Assembly (NCBI RefSeq): GCF_000003605.2
Contig: NW_003109937.1
Coordinates: 1-26,891, forward strand
Direction: 5' to 3'
Length of the DNA: 26,891 bases
From: Saccoglossus kowalevskii
Lineage: Eukaryota; Hemichordata; Enteropneusta; Harrimaniidae
In this document: piece by piece, positions 1 through 10,411 of the stretch
Position numbering within the stretch: position 1 is the first letter of the stretch
Layout: each line of letters opens with the position of its first letter
Translations under genes and position numbers: made by a program
Notes under the pieces: generated by a model
Database searches by the model: none
Seen by the model: only the letters and a program-made list of their open reading frames with translations
Told to the model about the DNA's origin: nothing

Positions 1-983
1 TCATCACTCTATACTTTCACTAACATTAGAGTGGCATCTTTGTCCCCAAGTGAGACCATCACCCTATACTTTCACTAACATTAGAGTGGCATCTTTGTCC
101 CCAAGTGAGACCATCACCATATACTTTCACTAACATTAGAGTGGCACCTTTGTCATCCAGTAAGACCATTAGACTATACTTTCACTAACATTAGAGTGGC
201 ACCTTTGTCCCTCAGTGAGACCATCACCCTATACTTTCACTAACATTAGAGTGGCATCTTTGTCCCCAAGTGAGACCATCACCCTATACTTTCACTAACA
301 TTAGAGTGGCATCTTTGTCCCCAAGTGAGACCATCACCCTATACTTTCACTAACATTAGAGTGGCACATTTGTCCCTCAGCGAGACCATCACCCTATACT
401 TTCACTAACATTAGAGTGGCACCTTTGTCCCCCAGTGAGACCATCACCCTATACTTCCACTAACATTAGAATGGCACATTTGTCCCTCAGTGAGACCATC
501 ACCCTATACTTTCACTAACATTAGAGTGGCACATTTGTCCCTCAGTGAGACCATCACCCTATACTTTCACTAACATTAGAGTGGCACCTTTGTCATCCAG
601 TAAGACCATTACACTATACTTTCACTAACATTAGAGTGGCACCTTTGTCCCTCAGTGAGACCATCACACTATACTTTCACTAACATTAGAGTGGCACCTT
701 TGTCCCTCAGTGAGACCATCACCCTATACTTTCACTAACATTAGAGTGGCACATTTGTCCCTCAGTGAGACCATCACCCTATACTTTCACTAACATTAGA
801 GTGGCACATTTGTCTCTCAGTGAGACCATCACACTATACTTTCACTAACATTAGAGTGGCACCTTTGTCGTCCAGTAAGACCATTACACTATACTTTCAC
901 TAACATTAGAGTGGCACCTTTGTCTCTCAGTGAGACATCACACTATACTTTTCACTAACATTAGAAAGGCACCTTTGTCCTCC
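1..983 (+). repeat. Array segment with mixed unit types; its second half is copied at 3673-4280
   Basis: The segment opens with GGCATC / CCCCAAG units and one CATCCAGTAAG-ATTAGAC unit, the same order found after each GGCACACTTG marker further on (for example near 4728, 6331 and 7323). From about 361 the order is a CAGCGAG unit, a TATACTTCCAC unit, an AGAATGGCACA unit, then CATCC, CGTCC, a 54-bp GAGACATCAC unit and an AGAAAGG unit. The same series occurs 3312 bp downstream. One extra T near 950 (ACTTTTCAC) shifts the distance to 3311 at the AGAAAGG unit. No gene is present. Confidence 0.85.
59..113 (+). repeat. Example of one canonical 55-bp unit
   Basis: This unit is taken to start at TCACCC and end at GAGACCA. 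Within it, positions 9-36 or so (TATACTTTCAC, AACATTAG, AGTGGCA) hardly change across the array, while the half from the GGCA trinucleotide region to the next TATAC carries most differences. The fixed half contains CTAA-CA-TTAG, a short inverted repeat with a 2-bp centre, flanked by CA and AGTG. This copy is the GGCATC / CCCCAAG type, one of the commonest types. The phase of the unit is arbitrary because no array edge is visible. Confidence 0.95.
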
Positions 984-1693
984 CAGTGAGACCATCACCC
1001 TATACTTTCACTAACATTAGAGTGGCATCTTTGTCCCCAAGTGAGACCAACACCCTATACTTTCACTAACATTAGAGTGGCACCTTTGTCCCTCAGTGAG
1101 ACCATCACCCTATACTTTCACTAACATTAGAGTGGCACCTTTGTCCCCCAAGTGAGATTATCACCCTATACTTTCACTAACATTAGAGTGGCACATTTGT
1201 CCCTCAGTGAGACCATCACCATATACTTTCACTAACATTAGAGTGGCACATTTGTCCCCAAGTGAGACCATCACACTATACTTTCACTAACATTAGAGTG
1301 GCATCTTTGTCCCCAAGTGAGACCATCACCCTATACTTTCACTAATATTAGAGTGGCACCTTTGTCCCAAAGTGAGACCAATACACTATACTTTCACTAA
1401 CATTAGAGAGGCACCTTTGTCCCCCCAGTGAGACCATCACCCTATACTTTCACTAACATTAGAGTGGCATCTTTGTCGTCCAGTAAGACCATCACCCTAT
1501 GCTTTCACTAACATTAGAGTGGCAGCACCTTTGTCCCCCAGTGAGACCATCACCCTATACTTTCACTAACATTAGAGTGGCACCTTTGTCCCTCAGTGAG
1601 ACCATCACACTATACTTTCACTAACATTAGAGTGGCACCTTTGTCCCTCAGTGAGACCATCACCCTATACTTTCACTAACATTAGAGTGGCAC
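984..1693 (+). repeat. 710-bp block, copy 1 (partner at 25089-25798)
   Basis: Thirteen units carry a set of rare markers in order: GACCAACACC at about 1044, GAGATTATC at 1156, a TAATATTAG unit, CCCAAAG with AATACAC, AGAGAGG, CGTCCAGTAAG followed by a CTATGCTTTC unit, and a duplicated GCA in GGCAGCACC at 1522. All of them recur exactly 24105 bp downstream. Compared base by base by eye I found no difference between 984 and 1693. The flanking bases differ at 983 and 1694, which sets the edges. Confidence 0.9.
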
Positions 1694-2180
1694 CTTTGTC
1701 CCTCAGTGAGACCATCACCCTATACTTTCACTAACATTAGAGTGGCACCTTTGTCATCCAGTAAGACCATTACACTATACTTTCACTAACATTGCAGTGG
1801 TACCTTTGTCCCTCAGTGAGACCATCACCCTATACTTTCACTAATATTAGAGTGGCACCTTTGTCCCAAAGTGAGACCAATACACTATACTTTCACTAAC
1901 ATTAGAGAGGCACCTTTGTCCCCAAGTGAGACCATCACCCTATACTTTCACTAACATTAGAGTGGCACCTTTGTCCCTCAGTGAGACCATCACCCTATAC
2001 TTTCACTAACATTAGAGTGGCACCTTTGTCCCCCAAGTGAGATCATCACCCTATACTTTCACTGACATTAGAGTGGCACCTTTGTCCCCCAAGTGAGACC
2101 ATCACCCTATACTTTCACTAACATTAGAGTGGCACACTTGTCCCTCAGTGAGACCATCACCATATACTTTCACTAACATT
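1694..2180 (+). repeat. Block with the GCAGTGGTACC unit, copy 1 (partner about 6931-7356)
   Basis: From about 1740 the order is a CATCCAGTAAG-ATTACAC unit, a TTGCAGTGGTACC unit (TTGCAG at 1792), a TAATATTAG unit, CCCAAAG-AATACAC, AGAGAGG, then CCCTCAG, CCCCCAAG-GATC, a CTGACATT unit and a GGCACACTTG unit at 2132. The same order and the otherwise unseen GCAGTGGTACC combination occur 5191 bp downstream, with the distance unchanged at both the TTGCAG and CACACTTG markers. Other TTGCAG units in the window read GCAGTGGCACC. Confidence 0.85.
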
Positions 2181-3312
2181 AGAGTGGCACCTTTGTCCCC
2201 CAGTGAGACCATCACCCTTCACTTTCACTAACATTAGAGTGGCACCTTTGTCCCCCCAGTGAGACCATTACACTATACTTTCACTAACATTAGAGTGGCA
2301 CCTTTGTCCCTCAGTGAGACCATCACACTATACTTTCACTAACATTAGAATGGCACCTTTGTCCCCCAGTGAGACCATCACACTATACTTTCACTAACAT
2401 TAGAGTGGCACCTTTGTCGTCCAGTAAGACCATTACACTATACTTTCACTAACATTAGAGTGGCACCTTTGTCCCTCAGTGAGACATCACACTATACTTT
2501 CACTAACATTAGAGAGGCACCTTTGTCCCCCCAGTGAGACCATCACCCTATACTTTCACTAACATTAGAGTGGCACCTTTGTCCCCAAGTCAGACCATCA
2601 CACTATACTTTCACTAACATTATAGTGGCACCTTTGTCCCCCAGTGAGACCATCACCCTATACTTTCACTAACATTAGAGTGGCACCTTTGTCCCCCAGT
2701 GAGACCATCACCCTATACTTTCACTAACATTAGAGTGGCACCTTGGTGTCCAGTAAGACCCATCACCTTATACTTTCACTAACATTAGAGTGGCACGTTT
2801 GTCGTCCAGTAAAGACCATTACAATATACTTTCACTTACATTAGAGTGGCACCTTTGCCCATCAGTGAGACCATCACACTATACTTTCACTAACATTAGA
2901 GTGGCACCTTTGTCCCTCAGTGAGACCATCACCTTATACTTCCATTAACATTAGAGTGACACCTTTGTCCCCCAGTGAGACCATCACCCTATACTTCCAC
3001 TAACATTAGAGTGGCACCTTTGTCGTCCAGTAAGACCATTACAGTATACTTTCACTAACATTAGAGTGGCACCTTTGTCCCTCAGTGAGACCATCACACT
3101 ATACTTTCACTAACATTAGAGTGGCACCTTTGTCATCCAGTAAGACCATTACACTATACTTTCACTAACATTGCAGTGGCACCTTTGTCCCTCAGTGAGA
3201 CCATCACCCTATACTTTCACTAATATTAGAGTGGCACCTTTGTCCCAAAGTGAGACCAATACACTATACTTTCACTAACATTAGAGAGGCACCATTGTCC
3301 CCAAGTGAGACC
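2181..3312 (+). repeat. Cassette M, copy 1 (about 20 units, full length, with private changes)
   Basis: This is the first full instance of a recurrent unit order. It runs: CACCCTTCACTTTC unit (TTCAC at 2218), CCCCCC-ATTACAC, CCCTCAG-CACAC, AGAATGG, CGTCC-ATTACAC, the 54-bp GAGACATCAC unit, AGAGAGG, CCCCAAGTCAG, TATAGTGG at 2621, two CCCCCAG units, CCTTGGTGTCC at 2741, CGTCC with CACTTACATT, TTTGCCC, a CTTCC unit, GTGACACC, CGTCC-ATTACAGTA, CATCC, TTGCAG, TAATATT and CCCAAAG. Between about 2740 and 2960 it carries a cluster of changes absent from the other copies (GACCC, GGCACGTTT, GTAAAGACC, ATTACAATA, TGCCCATCAG, CTTCCATTAAC). Upstream of that cluster it matches 8474-9250 at a distance of 6293 bp. 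Confidence 0.88.
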
Positions 3313-4384
3313 ATCACCCTATACTTTCACTAACATTAGAGTGGCACCTTTGTCCCTCAGTGAGACCATCACCCTATACTTTCACTCACATTAGAGTGGC
3401 ACCTTTGTCCCCCAAGTGAGATCATCACCCTATACTTTCACTGACATTAGAGTGGCACCTTTGTCCCCCAAGTGAGACCATCACCCTATACTTTCACTAA
3501 CATTAGAGTGGCATCTTTGTCCCCAAGTGAGACCATCACCCTATACTTTCACTAACATTAGAGTGGCATCTTTGTCCCCAAGTGAGACCATCACCCTATA
3601 CTTTCACTAACATTAGAGTGGCATCTTTGTCCCCAAGTGAGACCATCACCATATACTTTCACTAACATTAGAGTGGCACATTTGTCCCTCAGCGAGACCA
3701 TCACCCTATACTTTCACTAACATTAGAGTGGCACCTTTGTCCCCCAGTGAGACCATCACCCTATACTTCCACTAACATTAGAATGGCACATTTGTCCCTC
3801 AGTGAGACCATCACCCTATACTTTCACTAACATTAGAGTGGCACATTTGTCCCTCAGTGAGACCATCACCCTATACTTTCACTAACATTAGAGTGGCACC
3901 TTTGTCATCCAGTAAGACCATTACACTATACTTTCACTAACATTAGAGTGGCACCTTTGTCCCTCAGTGAGACCATCACACTATACTTTCACTAACATTA
4001 GAGTGGCACCTTTGTCCCTCAGTGAGACCATCACCCTATACTTTCACTAACATTAGAGTGGCACATTTGTCCCTCAGTGAGACCATCACCCTATACTTTC
4101 ACTAACATTAGAGTGGCACATTTGTCCCTCAGTGAGACCATCACACTATACTTTCACTAACATTAGAGTGGCACCTTTGTCGTCCAGTAAGACCATTACA
4201 CTATACTTTCACTAACATTAGAGTGGCACCTTTGTCCCTCAGTGAGACATCACACTATACTTTCACTAACATTAGAAAGGCACCTTTGTCCCCCCAGTGA
4301 GACCATCACCCTATACTTTCACTAACATTAGAGTGGCACCTTTGTCCCCCCAGTGAGACCATCACCCTATACTTTCACTAACAT
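3313..4384 (+). repeat. Array segment: CTGACATT units, then a second copy of the 361-965 series
   Basis: The first part holds CCCCCAAG-GATC and CTGACATT units (near 3441) followed by several GGCATC units. From the CAGCGAG unit at 3693 through the AGAAAGG unit at 4272 it repeats the order seen at 381-961 at a distance of 3312 bp. After that it continues with CCCCCCAG units. There is no gene and no non-repeat DNA. Confidence 0.85.
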
Positions 4385-5060
4385 TAGAGTGGCACCTTTG
4401 TCCCCCCAAGTGAGATCATCACCCTATACTTTCACTAACATTAGAGTGGCACCTTTGTCCCCCAAGTGAGATCATCACACTATACTTTCACTAACATTAG
4501 AGTGGCACCTTTGTCCCCCAAGTGAGACCATCACCCTATACTTTCACTAACATTAGAGTGGCACCTTTGTCCCTCAGTGAGACCATCACCCTATACTTTC
4601 ACTAACATTAGAGTGGCACCTTTGTCCCCCAAGTGAGATCATCACCCTATACTTTCACTGACATTAGAGTGGCACCTTTGTCCCCCAAGTGAGACCATCA
4701 CCCTATACTTTCACTAACATTAGAGTGGCACACTTGTCCCTCAGTGAGACCATCACCATATACTTTCACTAACATTAGAGTGGCATCTTTGTCCCCAAGT
4801 GAGACCATCACCCTATACTTTCACTAACATTAGAGTGGCATCTTTGTCCCCAAGTGAGACCATCACCCTATACTTTCACTAACATTAGAGTGGCATCTTT
4901 GTCCCCAAGTGAGACCATCACCATATACTTTCACTAACATTAGAGTGGCACCTTTGTCATCCAGTAAGACCATTAGACTATACTTTCACTAACATTAGAG
5001 TGGCACCTTTGTCCCTCAGTGAGACCATCACCCTATACTTTCACTAACATTAGAGTGGCA
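4385..5060 (+). repeat. Block J, copy 1 (partner about 5988-6663)
   Basis: The block starts at a CCCCCCAAG-GATC unit (4401) and runs through GATC-CACAC, CTGACATT, GGCACACTTG (4728), three GGCATC units and a CATCCAGTAAG-ATTAGAC unit. The same order is found 1603 bp downstream. The distance is the same at the first marker (4401 to 6004) and at the CACACTTG marker (4728 to 6331), so there is no net indel between them. Confidence 0.87.
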
Positions 5061-5489
5061 TCTTTGTCCCCAAGTGAGACCATCACCCTATACTTTCACT
5101 AACATTAGAGTGGCATCTTTGTCCCCAAGTGAGACCATCACCCTATACTTTCACTAACATTAGAGTGGCACATTTGTCCCTCAGTGAGACCATCACCATA
5201 TACTTTCACTAACATTAGAGTGGCATCTTTGTCCCCAAGTGAGACCATCACCCTATACTTTCACTAACATTAGAGTGGCATCTTTGTCCCCAAGTGAGAC
5301 CATCACCATATACTTTCACTAACATTAGAGTGGCACCTTTGTCGTCCAGTAAGACCATTAGACTATACTTTCACTAACATTAGAGTGGTACCTTTGTCCC
5401 TCAGTGAGACCATCACCCTATACTTTCACTAACATTAGAGTGGCACCTTTGTCCCTCAGTGAGACCATCATCCTATACTTTCACTAACA
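5061..5489 (+). repeat. GGCATC-rich segment, part of a 1-kb block repeated at 7323-8465
   Basis: The order is GGCATC units, a GGCACATTT-CACCATATA unit, more GGCATC units, a CGTCCAGTAAG-ATTAGAC unit and a GTGGTACC unit. The whole run from 4728 to 5760 is repeated from 7323, where exactly two extra units (110 bp) are present: the distance is 2595 bp at the CACACTTG marker and 2705 bp at the TTGTTCCC marker. Confidence 0.85.
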
Positions 5490-5760
5490 TTAGAATGGCA
5501 CCTTTGTCCCCAAGTGAGACCATCACCCTATACTTTCACTAACATTAGAGTGGCACATTTGTTCCCAAGAGAGACCATCACCCTATACTTTCACTAACAT
5601 TAGAGTGGCACCTTTGTCCCCAAGCGAGACCATCACCCTATACTTTCACTAACATTAGAGTGGCACCTTTGTCCCCCCAGTGAGACCATCACCCTATACT
5701 TTCACTAACATTAGAGTGGCATCTTTGTCCCTCAGTGAGACCATCACCCTATACTTTCAC
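5490..5760 (+). repeat. Cassette N, copy 1
   Basis: Five units occur in a fixed order: AGAATGG with CCCCAAG; GGCACATTTGTTCCCAAGAGAG (TTGTTCCC, G at 5561); CCCCAAGCGAG; CCCCCCAG; and GGCATC with CCCTCAG. The TTCCCAAGAGAG form is the diagnostic marker and is found nowhere outside this cassette. This copy is followed by a unit with an extra T (ACATTTAGAG at about 5765), seen only here. Confidence 0.88.
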
Positions 5761-5987
5761 TAACATTTAGAGTGGCATCTTTGTCCCCAAGTGAGACCAT
5801 CACCTTATACTTTCACTAACATTAGAGTGGCACATTTGTCCCTCAGTGAGACCATCACCATATACTTTCACTAACATTAGAGTGGCATCTTTGTCCCCAA
5901 GTGAGACCATCACCCTATACTTTCACTAACATTAGAGTGGCATCTTTGTCCCCAAGTGAGACCATCACCATATACTTTCACTAACAT
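5761..5987 (+). repeat. Short GGCATC / GGCACATTT segment
   Basis: About four ordinary units join cassette N copy 1 to block J copy 2. The first carries the single extra T of ACATTTAGAG. The order GGCATC, GGCACATTT with CACCATATA, GGCATC, GGCATC with CACCATATA resembles the run at about 5160-5310. Nothing else is visible. Confidence 0.8.
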
Positions 5988-6663
5988 TAGAGTGGCACCT
6001 TTGTCCCCCCAAGTGAGATCATCACCCTATACTTTCACTAACATTAGAGTGGCACCTTTGTCCCCCAAGTGAGATCATCACACTATACTTTCACTAACAT
6101 TAGAGTGGCACCTTTGTCCCCCAAGTGAGACCATCACCCTATACTTTCACTAACATTAGAGTGGCACCTTTGTCCCTCAGTGAGACCATCACCCTATACT
6201 TTCACTAACATTAGAGTGGCACCTTTGTCCCCCAAGTGAGATCATCACCCTATACTTTCACTGACATTAGAGTGGCACCTTTGTCCCCCAAGTGAGACCA
6301 TCACCCTATACTTTCACTAACATTAGAGTGGCACACTTGTCCCTCAGTGAGACCATCACCATATACTTTCACTAACATTAGAGTGGCATCTTTGTCCCCA
6401 AGTGAGACCATCACCCTATACTTTCACTAACATTAGAGTGGCATCTTTGTCCCCAAGTGAGACCATCACCCTATACTTTCACTAACATTAGAGTGGCATC
6501 TTTGTCCCCAAGTGAGACCATCACCATATACTTTCACTAACATTAGAGTGGCACCTTTGTCATCCAGTAAGACCATTAGACTATACTTTCACTAACATTA
6601 GAGTGGCACCTTTGTCCCTCAGTGAGACCATCACCCTATACTTTCACTAACATTAGAGTGGCA
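5988..6663 (+). repeat. Block J, copy 2
   Basis: This repeats the unit order of 4385-5060 at a distance of 1603 bp, including the CCCCCCAAG-GATC unit at 6004, the CTGACATT unit near 6260 and the GGCACACTTG unit at 6331. The match ends near 6676, where this copy has AAGTAAGATC in place of AAGTGAGACC. Confidence 0.87.
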
Positions 6664-7356
6664 TCTTTGTCCCCAAGTAAGATCATCACCCTATACTTTC
6701 ACTAACATTAGAGTGGCACCTTTGTCCCTCAGTAAGACCATTACACTATACTTTCACTTACATTAGAGTGGCACCTTTGCCCCCCAGTGAGACCATCACA
6801 CTATACTTTCACTAACATTAGAGTGGCACCTTTGTCCCTCAGTGAGACCATCACCCTATACTTCCACTAACATTAGAGTGGCACCTTTGTCCCTCAGTGA
6901 GACCATCACCCTATACTTTCACTAACATTAGAGTGGCACCTTTGTCATCCAGTAAGACCATTACACTATACTTTCACTAACATTGCAGTGGTACCTTTGT
7001 CCCTCAGTGAGACCATCACCCTATACTTTCACTAATATTAGAGTGGCACCTTTGTCCCAAAGTGAGACCAATACACTATACTTTCACTAACATTAGAGAG
7101 GCACCTTTGTCCCCAAGTGAGACCATCACCCTATACTTTCACTAACATTAGAGTGGCACCTTTGTCCCTCAGTGAGACCATCACCCTATACTTTCACTAA
7201 CATTAGAGTGGCACCTTTGTCCCCCAAGTGAGATCATCACCCTATACTTTCACTGACATTAGAGTGGCACCTTTGTCCCCCAAGTGAGACCATCACCCTA
7301 TACTTTCACTAACATTAGAGTGGCACACTTGTCCCTCAGTGAGACCATCACCATAT
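6664..7356 (+). repeat. Recombinant-looking units, then second copy of the GCAGTGGTACC block
   Basis: Near 6670 and 6730 two units break the usual association of markers: CCCCAAGTAAGATC and CCCTCAGTAAG-ATTACAC, where GTAAG normally follows CGTCC or CATCC. They look like junctions between unit types. A CACTTACATT unit and a TTTGCCCC unit of cassette M follow. From about 6931 the segment repeats 1740-2165 at 5191 bp, with TTGCAG at 6983 and CACACTTG at 7323. Confidence 0.82.
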
Positions 7357-8194
7357 ACTTTCACTAACATTAGAGTGGCATCTTTGTCCCCAAGTGAGAC
7401 CATCACCCTATACTTTCACTAACATTAGAGTGGCATCTTTGTCCCCAAGTGAGACCATCACCCTATACTTTCACTAACATTAGAGTGGCATCTTTGTCCC
7501 CAAGTGAGACCATCACCATATACTTTCACTAACATTAGAGTGGCACCTTTGTCATCCAGTAAGACCATTAGACTATACTTTCACTAACATTAGAGTGGCA
7601 CCTTTGTCCCTCAGTGAGACCATCACCCTATACTTTCACTAACATTAGAGTGGCATCTTTGTTCCCAAGTGAGACCATCACCCTATACTTTCACTAACAT
7701 TAGAGTGGCACCTTTGTCCCTCAGTGAGACCATCACCCTATACTTTCACTAACATTAGAGTGGCATCTTTGTCCCCAAGTGAGACCATCACCCTATACTT
7801 TCACTAACATTAGAGTGGCATCTTTGTCCCCAAGTGAGACCATCACCCTATACTTTCACTAACATTAGAGTGGCACATTTGTCCCTCAGTGAGACCATCA
7901 CCATATACTTTCACTAACATTAGAGTGGCATCTTTGTCCCCAAGTGAGACCATCACCCTATACTTTCACTAACATTAGAGTGGCATCTTTGTCCCCAAGT
8001 GAGACCATCACCATATACTTTCACTAACATTAGAGTGGCACCTTTGTCGTCCAGTAAGACCATTAGACTATACTTTCACTAACATTAGAGTGGTACCTTT
8101 GTCCCTCAGTGAGACCATCACCCTATACTTTCACTAACATTAGAGTGGCACCTTTGTCCCTCAGTGAGACCATCATCCTATACTTTCACTAACA
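7323..8194 (+). repeat. Second copy of the 4728-5485 block with a two-unit insertion
   Basis: The unit order follows that of 4728 onward, but after the CATCC-ATTAGAC and CCCTCAG units it has two extra units, a GGCATC-TTGTTCCC unit and a CCCTCAG unit, near 7650-7740. The distance to the partner grows from 2595 to 2705 bp, exactly 110 bp. The related run near 24303 also carries two units at this place, with TTGTCCCC in place of TTGTTCCC. Confidence 0.85.
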
Positions 8195-8465
8195 TTAGAA
8201 TGGCACCTTTGTCCCCAAGTGAGACCATCACCCTATACTTTCACTAACATTAGAGTGGCACATTTGTTCCCAAGAGAGACCATCACCCTATACTTTCACT
8301 AACATTAGAGTGGCACCTTTGTCCCCAAGCGAGACCATCACCCTATACTTTCACTAACATTAGAGTGGCACCTTTGTCCCCCCCAGTGAGACCATCACCC
8401 TATACTTTCACTAACATTAGAGTGGCATCTTTGTCCCTCAGTGAGACCATCACCCTATACTTTCA
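8195..8465 (+). repeat. Cassette N, copy 2
   Basis: The five units occur in the same order as at 5490-5760, with the TTGTTCCC marker G at 8266, 2705 bp from copy 1. The CCCCCCC run near 8379 has seven C, the longest C run I noticed in the window. It is followed directly by cassette M. Confidence 0.88.
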
Positions 8466-8473
8466 CTAACATT

Positions 8474-9250
8474 AGAGTGGCACCTTTGTCCCCCAGTGAG
8501 ACCATCACCCTTCACTTTCACTAACATTAGAGTGGCACCCTTGTCCCCCCAGTGAGACCATTACACTATACTTTCACTAACATTAGAGTGGCACCTTTGT
8601 CCCTCAGTGAGACCATCACACTATACTTTCACTAACATTAGAATGGCACCTTTGTCCCCCAGTGAGACCATCACACTATACTTTCACTAACATTAGAGTG
8701 GCACCTTTGTCGTCCAGTAAGACCATTACACTATACTTTCACTAACATTAGAGTGGCACCTTTGTCCCTCAGTGAGACATCACACTATACTTTCACTAAC
8801 ATTAGAGAGGCACCTTTGTCCCCCCAGTGAGACCATCACCCTATACTTTCACTAACATTAGAGTGGCACCTTTGTCCCCAAGTCAGACCATCACACTATA
8901 CTTTCACTAACATTATAGTGGCACCTTTGTCCCCCAGTGAGACCATCACCCTATACTTTCACTAACATTAGAGTGGCACCTTTGTCCCCCAGTGAGACCA
9001 TCACCCTATACTTTCACTAACATTAGAGTGGCACCTTGGTTGTCCAGTAAGACCATCACCCTATACTTTCACTAACATTATAGTGGCACCTTTGTCGTCC
9101 AGTAAGACCATTACACTATACTTTCACTTACATTAGAGTGGCACCTTTGCCCCTCAGTGAGACCATCACACTATACTTTCACTAACATTAGAGTGGCACC
9201 TTTGTCCCTCAGTGAGACCATCACCCTATACTTCCACTAACATTAGAGTG
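8474..9250 (+). repeat. Cassette M, copy 2 (3'-truncated)
   Basis: This copy starts with the CACCCTTCACTTTC unit (TTCAC at 8511), carries TATAGTGG at 8914 and CCTTGG at 9034, and matches copy 1 at a constant 6293 bp over these markers. The unit after CCTTGG has a second TATAGTGG (about 9080) found only in this copy. After the TATACTTCCAC unit it switches to CCCTCAG and GGCATC units, where longer copies continue with GTGACACC. Confidence 0.87.
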
Positions 9251-10411
9251 GCACCTTTGTCCCTCAGTGAGACCATCACCCTATACTTTCACTAACATTA
9301 GAGTGGCATCTTTGTCCCCAAGTGAGACCATCACCCTATACTTTCACTAACATTAGAGTGGCATCTTTGTCCCCAAGTGAGACCATCACCCTATACTTTC
9401 ACTAACATTAGAGTGGCACATTTGTCCCTCAGTGAGACCATCACCATATACTTTCACTAACATTAGAGTGGCATCTTTGTCCCCATGTGAGACCATCACC
9501 CTATACTTTCACTAACATTAGAGTGGCATCTTTGTCCCCAAGTGAGACCATCACCATATACTTTCACTAACATTAGAGTGGCACCTTTGTCGTCCAGTAA
9601 GACCATTAGACTATACTTTCACTAACATTAGAGTGGTACCTTTGTCCCTCAGTGAGACCATCACCCTATACTTTCACTAACATTAGAGTGGCATCTTTGT
9701 CCCCAAGTGAGACCATCACCCTATAATTTCACTAACATTAGAGTGGCACCTTTGTCCCTCAGTGAGACCATCACCCTATACTTTCACTAACATTAGAGTG
9801 GCACCTTTGTCCCCCAAGTGAGATTATCACCCTATACTTTCACTAACATTAGAGTGGCACATTTGTCCCTCAGTGAGACCATCACCATATACTTTCACTA
9901 ACATTAGAGTGGCACATTTGTCCCCAAGTGAGACCATCACCCTATACTTTCACTAACATTAGAGTGGCATCTTTGTTCCCAAGTGAGACCATCACCCTAT
10001 ACTTTCACTAACATTAGAGTGGCACCTTTGTCCCTCAGTGAGACCATCACCCTATACTTTCACTAACATTAGAGTGGCACCTTTGTCCCCCCAGTGAGAC
10101 CATCACCCTATACTTTCACTAACATTAGAGTGGCATCTTTGTCCCCAAGTGAGACCATCACCCTATACTTTCACTAACATTAGAGTGGCATCTTTGTCCC
10201 CAAGTGAGACCATCACCCTATACTTTCACTAACATTAGAGTGGCACATTTGTCCCTCAGTGAGACCATCCCCATATACTTTCACTAACATTAGAGTGGCA
10301 TCTTTGTCCCCAAGTGAGACCATCACCCTATACTTTCACTAACATTAGAGTGGCATCTTTGTCCCCAAGTGAGACCATCACCATATACTTTCACTAACAT
10401 TAGAGTGGCAC
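9251..10411 (+). repeat. GGCATC-rich segment; 9330-9935 is repeated at 24769-25374
   Basis: Markers include CCCCATGTGAG at 9481, a GTGGTACC unit, a TATAATTTC unit near 9723 (single change) and GAGATTATC at 9822. The CCCCATG and GATTATC markers recur at 24920 and 25261, both 15439 bp away. Past about 9935 the two copies diverge (CACCC here, CACAC there). The rest is ordinary GGCATC, GGCACATTT and CCCTCAG units up to the CGTCC-ATTAGAC unit at 10411. Confidence 0.84.
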
